IMG/VR virus record: IMGVR_UViG_3300032236_000382
Coordinates: 1-39,493 of that record
Direction: 5' to 3' (one strand)
Length of the DNA: 39,493 nt
From: a virus
Both the position numbers and the translations under genes were made by a program. Below, one piece after another: positions 26,957 through 36,703 of the stretch (position 1 is its first letter; every line of letters starts with the position of its first letter). Below the pieces are notes generated by a model. The model had not been told where the DNA came from and did not search any database. It was given only the letters and a program-made list of their open reading frames with translations.

Positions 26957-28126
26957 TTATTGAAAGTCGATTGAAGATGTAGACTCAATGCGATAGAGAG
27001 CCTCATCACGGTAGATTGACCAGCCTGCAACGCCGTACCAACCCAATGGGCGGTGACGCATGAGCTTGTCAACTACTGGTCCAATAACAACGTGGAACTC
27101 TTCAGCCACTGCTTCAGCAAGTGCCTGTTGTCCAGCGAAGTAGGTGTTGAACACCTTGACTACTGGGGTAACTGTTACTGCAACACCAGAGGTGATAGCA
27201 GCAGCAAGAGGTGTTGTCAAAGTTGCAACTGAACCGGAGATTGCAGTGATGACGTTTCCGGTAGCAGCACCTGTGATAGCGACAGAGTCACCAGCAGCAA
27301 TACCAGAGGTAGATGCAAGAGTAATTGTGGTATCTCCTGAAGCCTGTGATGTTGTTGTGGTTGTGCTTACTGTTGAGAGTGAAGCACCTGACTTGTTAGC
27401 AAACATACGAGGAGACTCGACGTAGAAAGCACCTTCATAGGTACCGATTTCTCCCGCCCAAATCTCATCATTTGCTTGGTATTCGTGTGGCTGGCGCCAT
27501 GAACCCACGCCTGTTTCGGCGCGGAGGTCGTGTGCAACTTCTGGGTGGATACCTGCCCAGTAAAGGTTACCCTTACGTGGGATAGCCTTGTTTGAGCGTA
27601 GCTTTGCAACAGCCTTACGAGCTGCAGCAGAGTTGAATGTATCTGAAGAAGTAACAGTTGCAGAAGAAGTACGTGCGTTTGGACGCAATACGTTTGCACC
27701 TGTAGCAAGAACGTTCTGTGCAAGAATATCGACAGAGTCTGCCATATTGTATGCAATAATGTTAGCAACGGCTGGGTCTACGTCTGCGAGAGAGAAGAGT
27801 TCCAATGCGCGTGTAACTAGAACGGCGTTACCGTACTCTTGAAGAGTAATGGTTGTGTAGGTTGGGGTAGCCAGTGCTACTGCATCTGGGTCGACTGTCT
27901 CAGTAAGAGAAGATGTCTTCTGAGTTAGGTCAACATAGCGTTGCAATACAACTGAGGAACCCGGGATGCTCTGACGAGCAGGGGTCTTGTCTGCGACTGC
28001 GCGGACAAGTGGCTGTGCACGGAGCGCGAACTCGATGAGGCGGTCATAAGCCTTTTGTACGAGACCTGCTGCACCTACTGTACCTCCGAGAGAGGTAGAG
28101 CCAGTGTTTGTATATGCGTTTGCCAT
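26957..28126 (-). CDS. Major capsid protein, N4-gp56-like, with inserted beta module
   Basis: 389 aa, ATG at 28126 with AAGGAGG. The opening (VQKAYDRLIEFALRAQPLVRAVADK), SVVLQRYVDLTQKTSSLTETVDPDA, TITLQEYGNAVLVTRALEL and the end (DKLMRHRPLGWYGVAGWSIYRDEALYRIE) follow the N4-gp56 family of HK97-fold capsid proteins. Residues about 255-321 (SGDTTITLASTSGIAAGDSV ... SGVAVTVTP) are an inserted small beta barrel between PRMFANK and VFNTYFAG, probably exposed on the shell. The upstream gene is the scaffold. Most abundant virion protein expected. A hairpin follows the gene. Confidence 0.88.
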   Translation of the reverse strand: MANAYTNTGSTSLGGTVGAAGLVQKAYDRLIEFALRAQPLVRAVADKTPARQSIPGSSVVLQRYVDLTQKTSSLTETVDPDAVALATPTYTTITLQEYGNAVLVTRALELFSLADVDPAVANIIAYNMADSVDILAQNVLATGANVLRPNARTSSATVTSSDTFNSAAARKAVAKLRSNKAIPRKGNLYWAGIHPEVAHDLRAETGVGSWRQPHEYQANDEIWAGEIGTYEGAFYVESPRMFANKSGASLSTVSTTTTTSQASGDTTITLASTSGIAAGDSVAITGAATGNVITAISGSVATLTTPLAAAITSGVAVTVTPVVKVFNTYFAGQQALAEAVAEEFHVVIGPVVDKLMRHRPLGWYGVAGWSIYRDEALYRIESTSSIDFQ

Positions 28127-28163
28127 TGTTGCACCTCCTTATGAGGATGTTAGATTCGGTTGA

Positions 28164-28646
28164 TTAAAAGTTGCCCGACTGAATCATTGCGATAATCTCT
28201 TCTGCAGAACCTGCATCATTGATACGCTGAATCGCATCGAGCGATTTGTCCGGTGACAATGCACCTTGGGTGACAAGGTCTTGCTGCCGTAGGGCAGCCC
28301 GGTCAAGTTGTTGCTGAGGGTCTACCTCAACTGGTTTGCTTAACCCGAACAGTTCGCCGTTATCATCGAGCCAGTGCGAGACTGTCTCCTCGTTAACGTC
28401 TTCCAAGTCCTTCATGATTAAGCGGGCAGCCTTTTGGTTGACGCCCTTAGCTTCCAAGACTTCTTTAACGACTCGTTCTTTCTGAGCCTTTGAGAGCGAC
28501 TCAAACTTCTCAGAGATGTCCTTGTTGACTTTTTGCTGCTCACGCAATTGCTTGCGTAGCTGCTTGACCAGATTACTGTTGTCCTCTGGTGCTACTGTTT
28601 CATCGAGGTCATCGAAGTCGTCCTCGTAGTCATTGTTTGTTGCCAT
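28164..28646 (-). CDS. Scaffolding protein
   Basis: 160 aa, directly before the capsid gene. Acidic N-terminus (DYEDDFDDLDETVAPED), then a coiled coil (NLVKQLRKQLREQQKVNKDI, FESLSKAQKERVVKEVLEAK), and a C-terminal helix ending IAMIQSGNF. Composition, size and place are those of phage scaffolds that direct shell assembly and are removed afterwards, maybe by the HslV-like protease (inference). Confidence 0.78.
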   Translation of the reverse strand: MATNNDYEDDFDDLDETVAPEDNSNLVKQLRKQLREQQKVNKDISEKFESLSKAQKERVVKEVLEAKGVNQKAARLIMKDLEDVNEETVSHWLDDNGELFGLSKPVEVDPQQQLDRAALRQQDLVTQGALSPDKSLDAIQRINDAGSAEEIIAMIQSGNF

Positions 28647-28738
28647 AGCAACCGTTCTCCCATTCTGTTTGTTGTATCGCAGGCCTCAGTTCACCCTCGG
28701 GGAAAGGTGGCTGGCTCCTACTACCGGTTTCTTATACG

Positions 28739-28765
28739 CCGTACGGGGCCGGTCGGTCCGCACGG
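28739..28765 (-). promoter_or_regulatory. Intergenic hairpin between internal-protein and scaffold genes
   Basis: CCGTACGG (28739-28746) pairs with CCGCACGG (28758-28765), 8 bp with one G-U, loop of 11. It falls in the 127-bp gap (28647-28773), the largest inside the late block outside the lysis end. No T-run. A processing site or weak terminator; a capsid-operon promoter could also hide here, but no clear -10/-35 pair is visible. Confidence 0.45.
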
Positions 28766-28773
28766 GAATCTAT

Positions 28774-29976
28774 TTAGAACTTACCTTGGATTGATTTACC
28801 AAGTGAGCCGGTGTATCCAGCTGCTGCGCTTGCTCCAGCAATACCAGAGCGGCCAGCGAACTGTGCCTTCTCAAGTTCTTGTAGCTGTTGCTTAGCACGG
28901 GCTGCACTAGCAGCACCTGTCAAACCAAACTGCTCTGCCTCAGCTGCGGTCTGGTCATAGTTAATACCAGATGCACCGTAGATAGTCGCAAGCTTGCTAG
29001 CGATAGGTAGTTCTTGACCAATTGCTGTATAGCCAGCTTTGGCTTGTGCTTCGGTAACGCCAGCTTGTGCTAGTTGCATAGCATGTGCTTGGCTAATCTC
29101 AGGTGTGGTTGCTCCCGGTGTAAGTTGCTCGGTAGCATAGGTACCAATCTTGGCGGCTGTAGTCTGTTGCTGTAGTTGAGGCAACGTTTCATTTGGAGCC
29201 AAGAAGTAACTGACCAAGTCTCCATTACTTACTGATGGGTAATAAGACTTAAGGGTAGCAAGCACTTGTGGGTCAGCGTTCTGGACTTGGTTAACTGCCA
29301 AGTCAAGACGTGAGTTAAGTTCTGTTGCTGATACATCGTTACCAACCAAGGTAGCAAACTGTGCTTTATTAGCGATACCCTTAGTGCCGTACTGTGTCAT
29401 AAGGTTTGAGTACTGGTCTTCAAGGGCAAGGTATTGAGCCTCGGATAAGGCATTCAGACCATTGGCTACACGGGTAACATTGCCAGCAAAGCGGGCTACG
29501 TATGGAGCATTGTATGCCTGCTTAGTTACAGGGTTAATGCTGGTGTCTGTCTTAAGGCGAAGGGCTGCCTCGTTAGCACCAACGTTCTCTTGCATGAACT
29601 GTTGAATAGTAGACGCTAGGTCTTGTAGTCCATAAGAGTTAAAGGTATCGGTAAGAAGTTGGAAAGCATCTTTTCTATTGGCAGCATCAATGGCAGCTTG
29701 TTGCGCTGCTTGTTGTTCTGCTGCTAATGCAGCTCTGTTGCTTGCTGCTGTTGATGCAGCAGCAGCATCTAATGCTGCTTGCTCTGCTGCAGTAATGCCA
29801 GTACTTGTAGTGTTACCGCCTGTAGTAACAGGCTTATTAACAGTAGTTGTTCCATAGTTAATACTAGCTGCTAATTCAGCAGCAGTTGGTGTATAAGGAA
29901 TAGGCGTTGCTTTAGTGGCTGTATTCTTTTTAACAGCAGAAGTTATTGCTCTATCAGTGTTCTTATTAACGGCCAT
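28774..29976 (-). CDS. Internal virion / ejection protein candidate
   Basis: 400 aa; start shares a base with the upstream stop (TAATG). Residues 1-100 are of low complexity with Thr/Ala/Gln (PTAAELAASINYG, QQAAQQAAIDAAN); then a helical body (FQLLTDTFNSYGLQDLAST and many Ala/Gln helices) and a C-terminal Ala/Gly part (AGASAAAGYTGSLGK). No enzyme motif. The TAATG-linked set of three genes (1779, 462 and 400 aa) after portal resembles internal core proteins of podoviruses, released with DNA. Assignment by context. Confidence 0.6.
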   Translation of the reverse strand: MAVNKNTDRAITSAVKKNTATKATPIPYTPTAAELAASINYGTTTVNKPVTTGGNTTSTGITAAEQAALDAAAASTAASNRAALAAEQQAAQQAAIDAANRKDAFQLLTDTFNSYGLQDLASTIQQFMQENVGANEAALRLKTDTSINPVTKQAYNAPYVARFAGNVTRVANGLNALSEAQYLALEDQYSNLMTQYGTKGIANKAQFATLVGNDVSATELNSRLDLAVNQVQNADPQVLATLKSYYPSVSNGDLVSYFLAPNETLPQLQQQTTAAKIGTYATEQLTPGATTPEISQAHAMQLAQAGVTEAQAKAGYTAIGQELPIASKLATIYGASGINYDQTAAEAEQFGLTGAASAARAKQQLQELEKAQFAGRSGIAGASAAAGYTGSLGKSIQGKF

Positions 29977-31364
29977 TATCCCATGAATCCAAACTGCTTG
30001 AGGATGGTGGTTGCATAATTAGCTGCCTCATCACGGGCATTGTTAGTCTTTGACCAACCTAATGTAGGGTCTGATTTAATGTACTTAATAAAAGAGTTGT
30101 CATCCATCTGACCACCGTTGTCGCCACCGGTCAGATACTTCTGCATGATGGGGTCATTCACCATCAAAGGCGTAGACTTTTCTAGCAGTTTGTTTGCTGT
30201 ATCCATACCCGGCTTTGCGATATCACGCAAAGTAAAGCCAGCATCAAACATAGGAGCATAGGCTTTGTACTTAGGAGTAGCCTTTGCTAATGCGGTAATC
30301 TTTGTGAGCTCACCATCAATCGTTCCACCGGGAAGCAATGAATCAAGAGCACCAGTAAAAGCTTTAGTCTCATCGTATACATTAGATACGCCATAATCTG
30401 CAGCCTGCTGGTTCAGCTTTTGCATAGCAACGCCTACGTTTCCGCCTATCTTTGAGATAGCGGCTGGGTCCTTACCTGCATTAACAAGGCTGTTGTATGC
30501 AGCAGATACAAGGATTGCTGTCTTGTCATCTTGGCTAGGGCCTTCAGTCTGCACACGGCTGGTCTCAGTACCTAGGGCATCACGGGTAACTTTAGCCTTA
30601 ATAGGGTGCTTTAACTCATAAGCATGTAGCTTATTATAGTAGTCCTCGAACTCAGCATAGGTTGCGCCACGACCTGTGGTCTTGCGCATGAAAGCATCAA
30701 TGTCTGTGTAGGCTGAGTCCTTGCTGGTCTCAGATACTGTAGCAGTATTCTTTGTGCCAGCATAGTTAGGGCGACCATAAACAACTGAGGCTACATCTTG
30801 AACACTTTGTCCACCATTAAGTAAGTTAGTACGAGATATGCTACCGATGCTAGCGTCAAGGACCTTATCAAAGGCATCGTCTTCTGTGTTAGAAGCAACA
30901 GAAGCTTGAGCTGTTTTAACATTAACACCAGCAAGTTGGTACAGACCCTGCTCTGCCATAGCGGTCTTGGCCTTAGCCAAGGTGCCATATTGCTTAATAA
31001 GACTTTGCATTGTCTGCAAACGAGTAGCCGTTTGGTCAGTTGAAATGCTGTATCCAGTAGGAGAGTTAGGGTCGGCCAGCATAGCTGCCCAGTGCTCACC
31101 CGTAGCATCTACATAAGCAGTAGTCCAACGCTTAGCAGTAGCATCATATACAGGCACCAAGTCCTTATATGTCAAGCCTGATGCATTAGCAGGGCCAGAA
31201 GGATTGATTTGAACCTTCCCAGCAGGGTTACTTCCTGTGCCACTAGGGGTAGAATTCTGTGGAGCAGGGGGCAAATTAGGTGAAGGATTAGGTGTTAAAG
31301 TCTTACCTGAACTTGCAGACACCGGTGGAATACTGGGTGTTGGTACTGGTGTGTTATCAGCCAT
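29976..31364 (-). CDS. Internal virion / ejection protein candidate
   Basis: 462 aa, TAATG-linked on both sides. Pro/Ser-rich N-terminal 65 residues (SIPPVSASSGKTLTPNPSPN), then a mixed alpha/beta region with Lys/Asp helices (FDKVLDASIGSISRTNLLNGG, DAFMRKTTGRGATYAEFEDYY). Shares the Pro/Thr-rich N-terminal style with the giant protein before it, hinting at common targeting into the prohead. No enzymatic motif recognised. Confidence 0.6.
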   Translation of the reverse strand: MADNTPVPTPSIPPVSASSGKTLTPNPSPNLPPAPQNSTPSGTGSNPAGKVQINPSGPANASGLTYKDLVPVYDATAKRWTTAYVDATGEHWAAMLADPNSPTGYSISTDQTATRLQTMQSLIKQYGTLAKAKTAMAEQGLYQLAGVNVKTAQASVASNTEDDAFDKVLDASIGSISRTNLLNGGQSVQDVASVVYGRPNYAGTKNTATVSETSKDSAYTDIDAFMRKTTGRGATYAEFEDYYNKLHAYELKHPIKAKVTRDALGTETSRVQTEGPSQDDKTAILVSAAYNSLVNAGKDPAAISKIGGNVGVAMQKLNQQAADYGVSNVYDETKAFTGALDSLLPGGTIDGELTKITALAKATPKYKAYAPMFDAGFTLRDIAKPGMDTANKLLEKSTPLMVNDPIMQKYLTGGDNGGQMDDNSFIKYIKSDPTLGWSKTNNARDEAANYATTILKQFGFMG

Positions 31365-34300
31365 TACTTAGTTAACCCCACAGTCACGGTAGTTCTGGAT
31401 AGAGAATTCAATAGTGGCTCGAAGATAGACTTCATAGCCTCTGCAATCTGTGCATCTACTGGTGCAGCTCCTTCATTAGGAGCTCCGCCTAGTGCAGCAA
31501 CTGCATTAAGAATTTGCTGCTTATCATGAGCCTTAGTTGCTGTTGCATTAAGGTACCCATTAGCAGCGGTATTGTTCTTCATAGCCTGTACGCCAGCATT
31601 GACAAGTATCCATGCTGATTGCATCTTCTCACGCTCAAGCTTTGTGATAGGGAAACCGTTGTTTGGATTATTAACGATGTCACCTAATGCGTTGAATAGA
31701 CCCATGTACTTGGTAGATGATGTCTTGGCATCTCCCATTACCTGCACAAGCAGAGGGTTGCTAGCAAGGATTGCTTGTTGTTCTAGCTGTGCACTCTTAA
31801 TCTTGTCAGGTCGGTCTGTGCTTTGAGTCTGTGCTGCTAGGTTCTCACGATATCTAGCGTTATCATAGGCCGCATAATCCTGTGCAGTCAGGACATCTTG
31901 TAGGTAATTCCACAAAGGCTTCTGTTTGATAAGACCTTTAGACTGTAAATAGCTGTAGGTATTAACATCAAACTGTCCGATATGAGGAGCAAAGATAAGG
32001 GAAGCAGCAGCTGTATCTGCATTAACTCTAAGGCCAACCCACTTCTGGTTGTTCATCATCCAGTTATCCATGTCAGATGTATAGGATTGGAGAAGCTTTG
32101 TAGACTTCTCTTCCTTACTAACGCCATAGATAGTACGACCCGGGAAGTCACGGGTAAAGATACCCAGTGCTATCTCGTATGGGTCAGAGATACCTTCATC
32201 ATTACGCAGTACACCCTGAAGAATATCGTTGTATTCTTGGCTAAGATTGCTAAAGCCTACGTCCTTAAGGTACTTAGGAATAGTTCCCTTTTCTACCATA
32301 GTAGGAGACATAGGGGAGATTAGGCCTAGGATAGCGCGTAGTGCCAGTACGTTATTGGCAGTAACCTGAACGTTGTTAAGGTATTCACGTGCTGCTGTGA
32401 CGTACTCATCACCAGACATTTGCTTAATAGACTTAGGGGTTACGTTGCCGTAACCATGTGCTGCATTGTACAAAACAGCCATAGCCATAGCAGAAGCTGT
32501 CTGCTGGTCTGCTTCATCCTTTGGTAGGAAGTCAAGCATACGCTGTAAAGACACAGGCAATAGTTTGCTAGCACTCATGTTAGCTCTACCAAGTAGATAC
32601 TTGTCTAGCTCGCTGGCTATTCCCTTGCTCCAGCCCCAAGGTCCAAGGTTAAATAGACCCTTAAGAGCGACAACAGGTACAGATATGAACGGTCCAGAGA
32701 AAGCTGGCATACCAGCTTCAGGTCCAAGAGATGGGCTTGACTGTAGCAAGTTCATGTTAAAGTCAGCAAACATAGGGGTAGTTAGTTGGCTACCATCACG
32801 TCCGGCAATAAAGTTTAATCCACCATTAAGTGCATGGAAGATGATGTTATCTCCGGGCATTGTAAAGATAGGAGCATTGGTATTGTTGTCTTTATGCAAC
32901 ATTCCCATGTTGTCAATACCCATATGCAACAGGCGCATACGGAATACTGCACGTGGCAAGTAGTCTTTAAAGCGGTAAATACGGCGCTGGAATTGCTCCT
33001 GAGCACGGAAGAATCGACCTGCTGTACGCAGGGTATAGGACAATACAGACTGCTTAGCAGCGTTATCCATGAACTTAATAACCTGTTGAGAAGCGTTCTT
33101 CTCTGCTAAGTTAATGAAGTGTGTCTCTGCTGCATGCCGAGCCACTTCTTTACTCCACCCATTCTCAATGAGGTGGTCGTATAGTTCTCTCTCCAAAGGT
33201 TGATACTTCTTATAGAGGTTAACCTTGGCAATATCAAAGATAGGTTGGTTAGATAGCCAGTTAATCTGGGCATCCATGTAGTGCAGAATCTTGTTCTGTA
33301 CTCCACCTTCGCCCCAGTTTTGTACAATTTTAATAAGGGCAGCAGCCTTGTCATCTGGTGTCTTATCCCAGAATCCCTTTTCTGCCTTAGCCAAATCAGA
33401 CTTGAACTCCTCCATAGGAGGGAAGTGACGGGTAAGTTCAGTAAAGTTATCGTACTGAATCATGTCTAGTGCCTTACGAATGGCACCACCTGTACCATAA
33501 GCAGCGTTCTCTAGGCCTTCAACTGGCTTACCAGCTAGGCTCTTAGCCGTATCTGTAATGGCATTAAACAGCTCATCATTAAACTTAATAGGCGAGCCGT
33601 GGAAGGTAGAGTACATGTCCTCAAGACCGATTTGAATACGGTGGATAGCACTCTGTACTTTAGTCCAGCCCTTCTCTGCAACATCGCGTGATGTTTGCAT
33701 AGAGAAGTTGAGGTACTTATCTAGGGCAGCTTCGCCGTTCTTCCTAATCTGAAGAGTCTTAGAATCTACACCAAACTTTTCAAGGATAGCAGCACGGGCA
33801 TTAGCAAAGTCTGCCGCTGTGCGTAGGGCATTGTGGCGGATAAAGTTCTCACCAAAGTGGAAGCCATCTAAAGTATTGAAACGCTGGAACATAGGAGCCC
33901 ATGCACGGTAATGAGCGTGGGATAGTTCCACTCCGTTAATAGCAGAAGCTAGTTCCTTGGGGTTAACGTACTTCCAGTCACCTGTTGCTACGTAATCCAT
34001 CTCTTTAAGTAGGCGAGCAACGCCTTGGTCAGTGAGAAGCTGTTGTTCTAGCTCTCCACCCTTCATGCCTTGGAACATAGCACTACGTGCCATGACTGAA
34101 TTGGTAGCAGCGGCATAGGAAGCCGTAGGGTGACGCAAGAACTTCTCAAAGATAGCAGCAGTTTCTGGGTCATGCCCAGCTAGCTTGTCAATACGGTTCG
34201 CAATAGCATGGATAATGTCATCATTCTGTGCAACGGTCCAGACTTCTTGTCCATTAACAAGGCCTTTATCCATACGACCTTGAAGGACTTTCATTTCCTT

Positions 34301-36703
34301 GCCACTTATCTGTTGATAAATGCTCTTCTCTGGAATCCAGCTAGCAAGGTCAATGCCAAACTTCTTTTGAATACCGGGAAGCTTGCCAAGAGCCTTACGA
34401 CCCACGCGAGACATGAACGGAATGTTTTCAGTTCTGCCGGTGTAAGCAATAGCCGCCTTGTTAAGGGCGCGGCCTTTCATATATCCAGTAAGGTTTGCTG
34501 CAGGAGCAGTCAAAGCATGCATGATATTCTGCTCGATAGTACCGCGAACACCCATACGTGGTGCAATGGCACCAGTTGCCCATACGTTTGTTATCTTACG
34601 GATAAAACTAGAGCGAGCGAAGCCACCAATAAGATTGTTAATAACATACATTGGGCTTTTCTTAGAAGCAAAGTTAAATCCATAAGGTGCAAGTTCTGCT
34701 CCTTGGAAGTTAAGTCCAGCAATTGCTGGCTTTCCTTGGAAAGAGTGGATTGGTCCGTTGGTTCCAATCTTAAATAGAGCATCATTGCCTTCAATAGGGC
34801 TGTGCTCTAGTGGGTCTGTCTGAATCCAGCCATCTAAATGCTGTGGTGCTACACGCAAATCTTTAGGATTTGCAAAAGCTGTAAGGTCAGCAAACTTTCT
34901 TTCAAGAATTCCGTTACGGATGTTCTCATCTACACCCATCTGGTTCATAATTCGTGCATAAAGACCACGAACAAACACAGTTCTTTCTGTTGGTGTAGCA
35001 AAACGGTACGCTTCTGCAGTTTTATTTGCAGCATAGCGTGGCAATCCTGATAAACGTAGGTATTGCTTAACGGTTTCTACTGACTTTTGAGCGTGACTGT
35101 CTTCAAGACCAATCTCATTAAAGCCCGGATGTGTCTGAGCAAGACGTGCAATACGCTGACGAAGGTTCAAGTGACCCGTCAAGTCATCTAGCACAGGGCT
35201 AGGAACGTAAGTTGGCTTGCCAGTTACTGGGTCAAGTGCACGACCAATGTTAGCAAAGGCATCAAAGACTTTATTGCCGCCACCAAGGGCATCAATTTCT
35301 GCATTAGTAGCTGTGCCGTTAAAGAAATCTCCGACAACTTTTCTAAATCCAGCTGTCATCATGCGTTCACGACGAGCGATAGGGATACCCATACGTAGTG
35401 CAGTAGGTCCGTCTACCTCACCCATGTGTAGTTCTTGTGCACCCTGCATGGTCTTAGCAAAGTTCTTTGCGCCTTCAGCATCAAATACTTTGGCTTCACC
35501 TAAAAGGTCAAGAAGTCCACGGTTGTTAATCTCTGGAGCCTTAAGGCGAATGTTCTCCATTGCGCTCGCAACCCCATCGGCATTACGTGCAATGTTAGCT
35601 TCATGATATTGCTTAACGGCTGGACCAAAAACAGTGTCCCAAGACTGTGCAGCACGGCTGCCCGGCTTAAAAATTTCTTCTGCGTTCTGAGCGCGAAGTG
35701 CTGGCTCAGTAAGCAAAGACTCAGCAAGGTGAGAGCCAAGGGTAGCTGCTTCAGCTCCACGCTCTGCAAGCTTAACACCACGTACACCTAAACCAATACC
35801 ACCCAAGTAAGTCAGTGGGTCATGAGCAATTTCATAGAAAGCATCGATAGCTCCGGTAGACATCTTCCACTTATTGGTTGTGTAGAAGGTGCTGTCTTTA
35901 GGATTGACATGGTCGATAACGCGAATAGCATCACGGCCAACAGATACTTGAGCTCCACGGAACTCATCCATCATGTCGTTAAACTTCTTGCTATTGCTGT
36001 ACATATCAGCAAGAGCATTGTAGATGTCTCCATCTACCTTGCCGTAGCCATCAAGAATTTGTCCGGGCTTCTTGCCTTCAATAAGACTTTGTGCTACATA
36101 AGAAGCAGCATTGCCATACTTTGCTTTAAGGTTCTTAACGGTACCTTCGTCGTAGATACCCTTACCGTTCCATGCCTTTGAGTATGTGCTTAAGTGAAAT
36201 GCACTCTCGCCCTGAGTAAGTTCACGGGCAAACATATAAGGTGCATTAATGAGCTGTTGCTCTGCACCAGCAGCACGGTATAAAGCTACAATAGGTGACT
36301 TAAGAGAATCGAAAAGAAGACCCGCTGTACCCTTAAGGACTTTGGTAATCATGTTATCGGTGTTGGTAAACTCTACCTTGCCGTACATGTCCTTAATCAT
36401 GGACTGAGACTCAGGAGAAAGTTGCTTGTACTTGGTCTTTGCCTCTTGCAAAGGCAAAGTACTGAGAGCCTTGTAGGTCTGTACAGTTCCGTAAATCTGA
36501 TTAACCATGTTTGTCTGCTGGGTATTTAGACCAGAGGACAAAGCTGAGGCATACAAAGATGGAGAGCCAGCAGCAATGTTAGGGTTAAGCTGCGTAGTGT
36601 TTAGCCCAGCAGAAACTGGAGCAATTGGTTGTGCCGCAGGAAAAGCGCCGGGTGCACTAGGCATTGGCGTAGGTGTAGGCGTAGCACTTGGTGTTACAGC
36701 CAT
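31364..36703 (-). CDS. Giant 1779-aa internal virion protein
   Basis: Largest gene, about one seventh of the genome; ATG at 36703 in a TAATG overlap with GAGG before it. N-terminal 45 residues rich in Pro/Thr/Ala (TPTPTPMPSAPGAFPAAQPI). The remainder is mainly long helices with a few hydrophobic segments (LGGIGLGVRGVKLAE, FINLAEKN and FISVPVVALKGLFNLG). I recognise no transglycosylase, polymerase or protease motif. Its size, place after portal and protease, and partners of 462 and 400 aa suit an internal head or DNA-ejection protein; large polyvalent-type proteins of other phages are an alternative. It precedes, not follows, the capsid genes, unlike T7 order. Confidence 0.65.
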   Translation of the reverse strand: MAVTPSATPTPTPMPSAPGAFPAAQPIAPVSAGLNTTQLNPNIAAGSPSLYASALSSGLNTQQTNMVNQIYGTVQTYKALSTLPLQEAKTKYKQLSPESQSMIKDMYGKVEFTNTDNMITKVLKGTAGLLFDSLKSPIVALYRAAGAEQQLINAPYMFARELTQGESAFHLSTYSKAWNGKGIYDEGTVKNLKAKYGNAASYVAQSLIEGKKPGQILDGYGKVDGDIYNALADMYSNSKKFNDMMDEFRGAQVSVGRDAIRVIDHVNPKDSTFYTTNKWKMSTGAIDAFYEIAHDPLTYLGGIGLGVRGVKLAERGAEAATLGSHLAESLLTEPALRAQNAEEIFKPGSRAAQSWDTVFGPAVKQYHEANIARNADGVASAMENIRLKAPEINNRGLLDLLGEAKVFDAEGAKNFAKTMQGAQELHMGEVDGPTALRMGIPIARRERMMTAGFRKVVGDFFNGTATNAEIDALGGGNKVFDAFANIGRALDPVTGKPTYVPSPVLDDLTGHLNLRQRIARLAQTHPGFNEIGLEDSHAQKSVETVKQYLRLSGLPRYAANKTAEAYRFATPTERTVFVRGLYARIMNQMGVDENIRNGILERKFADLTAFANPKDLRVAPQHLDGWIQTDPLEHSPIEGNDALFKIGTNGPIHSFQGKPAIAGLNFQGAELAPYGFNFASKKSPMYVINNLIGGFARSSFIRKITNVWATGAIAPRMGVRGTIEQNIMHALTAPAANLTGYMKGRALNKAAIAYTGRTENIPFMSRVGRKALGKLPGIQKKFGIDLASWIPEKSIYQQISGKEMKVLQGRMDKGLVNGQEVWTVAQNDDIIHAIANRIDKLAGHDPETAAIFEKFLRHPTASYAAATNSVMARSAMFQGMKGGELEQQLLTDQGVARLLKEMDYVATGDWKYVNPKELASAINGVELSHAHYRAWAPMFQRFNTLDGFHFGENFIRHNALRTAADFANARAAILEKFGVDSKTLQIRKNGEAALDKYLNFSMQTSRDVAEKGWTKVQSAIHRIQIGLEDMYSTFHGSPIKFNDELFNAITDTAKSLAGKPVEGLENAAYGTGGAIRKALDMIQYDNFTELTRHFPPMEEFKSDLAKAEKGFWDKTPDDKAAALIKIVQNWGEGGVQNKILHYMDAQINWLSNQPIFDIAKVNLYKKYQPLERELYDHLIENGWSKEVARHAAETHFINLAEKNASQQVIKFMDNAAKQSVLSYTLRTAGRFFRAQEQFQRRIYRFKDYLPRAVFRMRLLHMGIDNMGMLHKDNNTNAPIFTMPGDNIIFHALNGGLNFIAGRDGSQLTTPMFADFNMNLLQSSPSLGPEAGMPAFSGPFISVPVVALKGLFNLGPWGWSKGIASELDKYLLGRANMSASKLLPVSLQRMLDFLPKDEADQQTASAMAMAVLYNAAHGYGNVTPKSIKQMSGDEYVTAAREYLNNVQVTANNVLALRAILGLISPMSPTMVEKGTIPKYLKDVGFSNLSQEYNDILQGVLRNDEGISDPYEIALGIFTRDFPGRTIYGVSKEEKSTKLLQSYTSDMDNWMMNNQKWVGLRVNADTAAASLIFAPHIGQFDVNTYSYLQSKGLIKQKPLWNYLQDVLTAQDYAAYDNARYRENLAAQTQSTDRPDKIKSAQLEQQAILASNPLLVQVMGDAKTSSTKYMGLFNALGDIVNNPNNGFPITKLEREKMQSAWILVNAGVQAMKNNTAANGYLNATATKAHDKQQILNAVAALGGAPNEGAAPVDAQIAEAMKSIFEPLLNSLSRTTVTVGLTK

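Noticed and set aside
32466-34777. Plus-strand open frames of 165 and 189 aa opposite the giant gene
   Set aside because: Antisense shadows without ribosome-binding sites or recognisable domains; the giant gene on the other strand is continuous and has consistent codon use.
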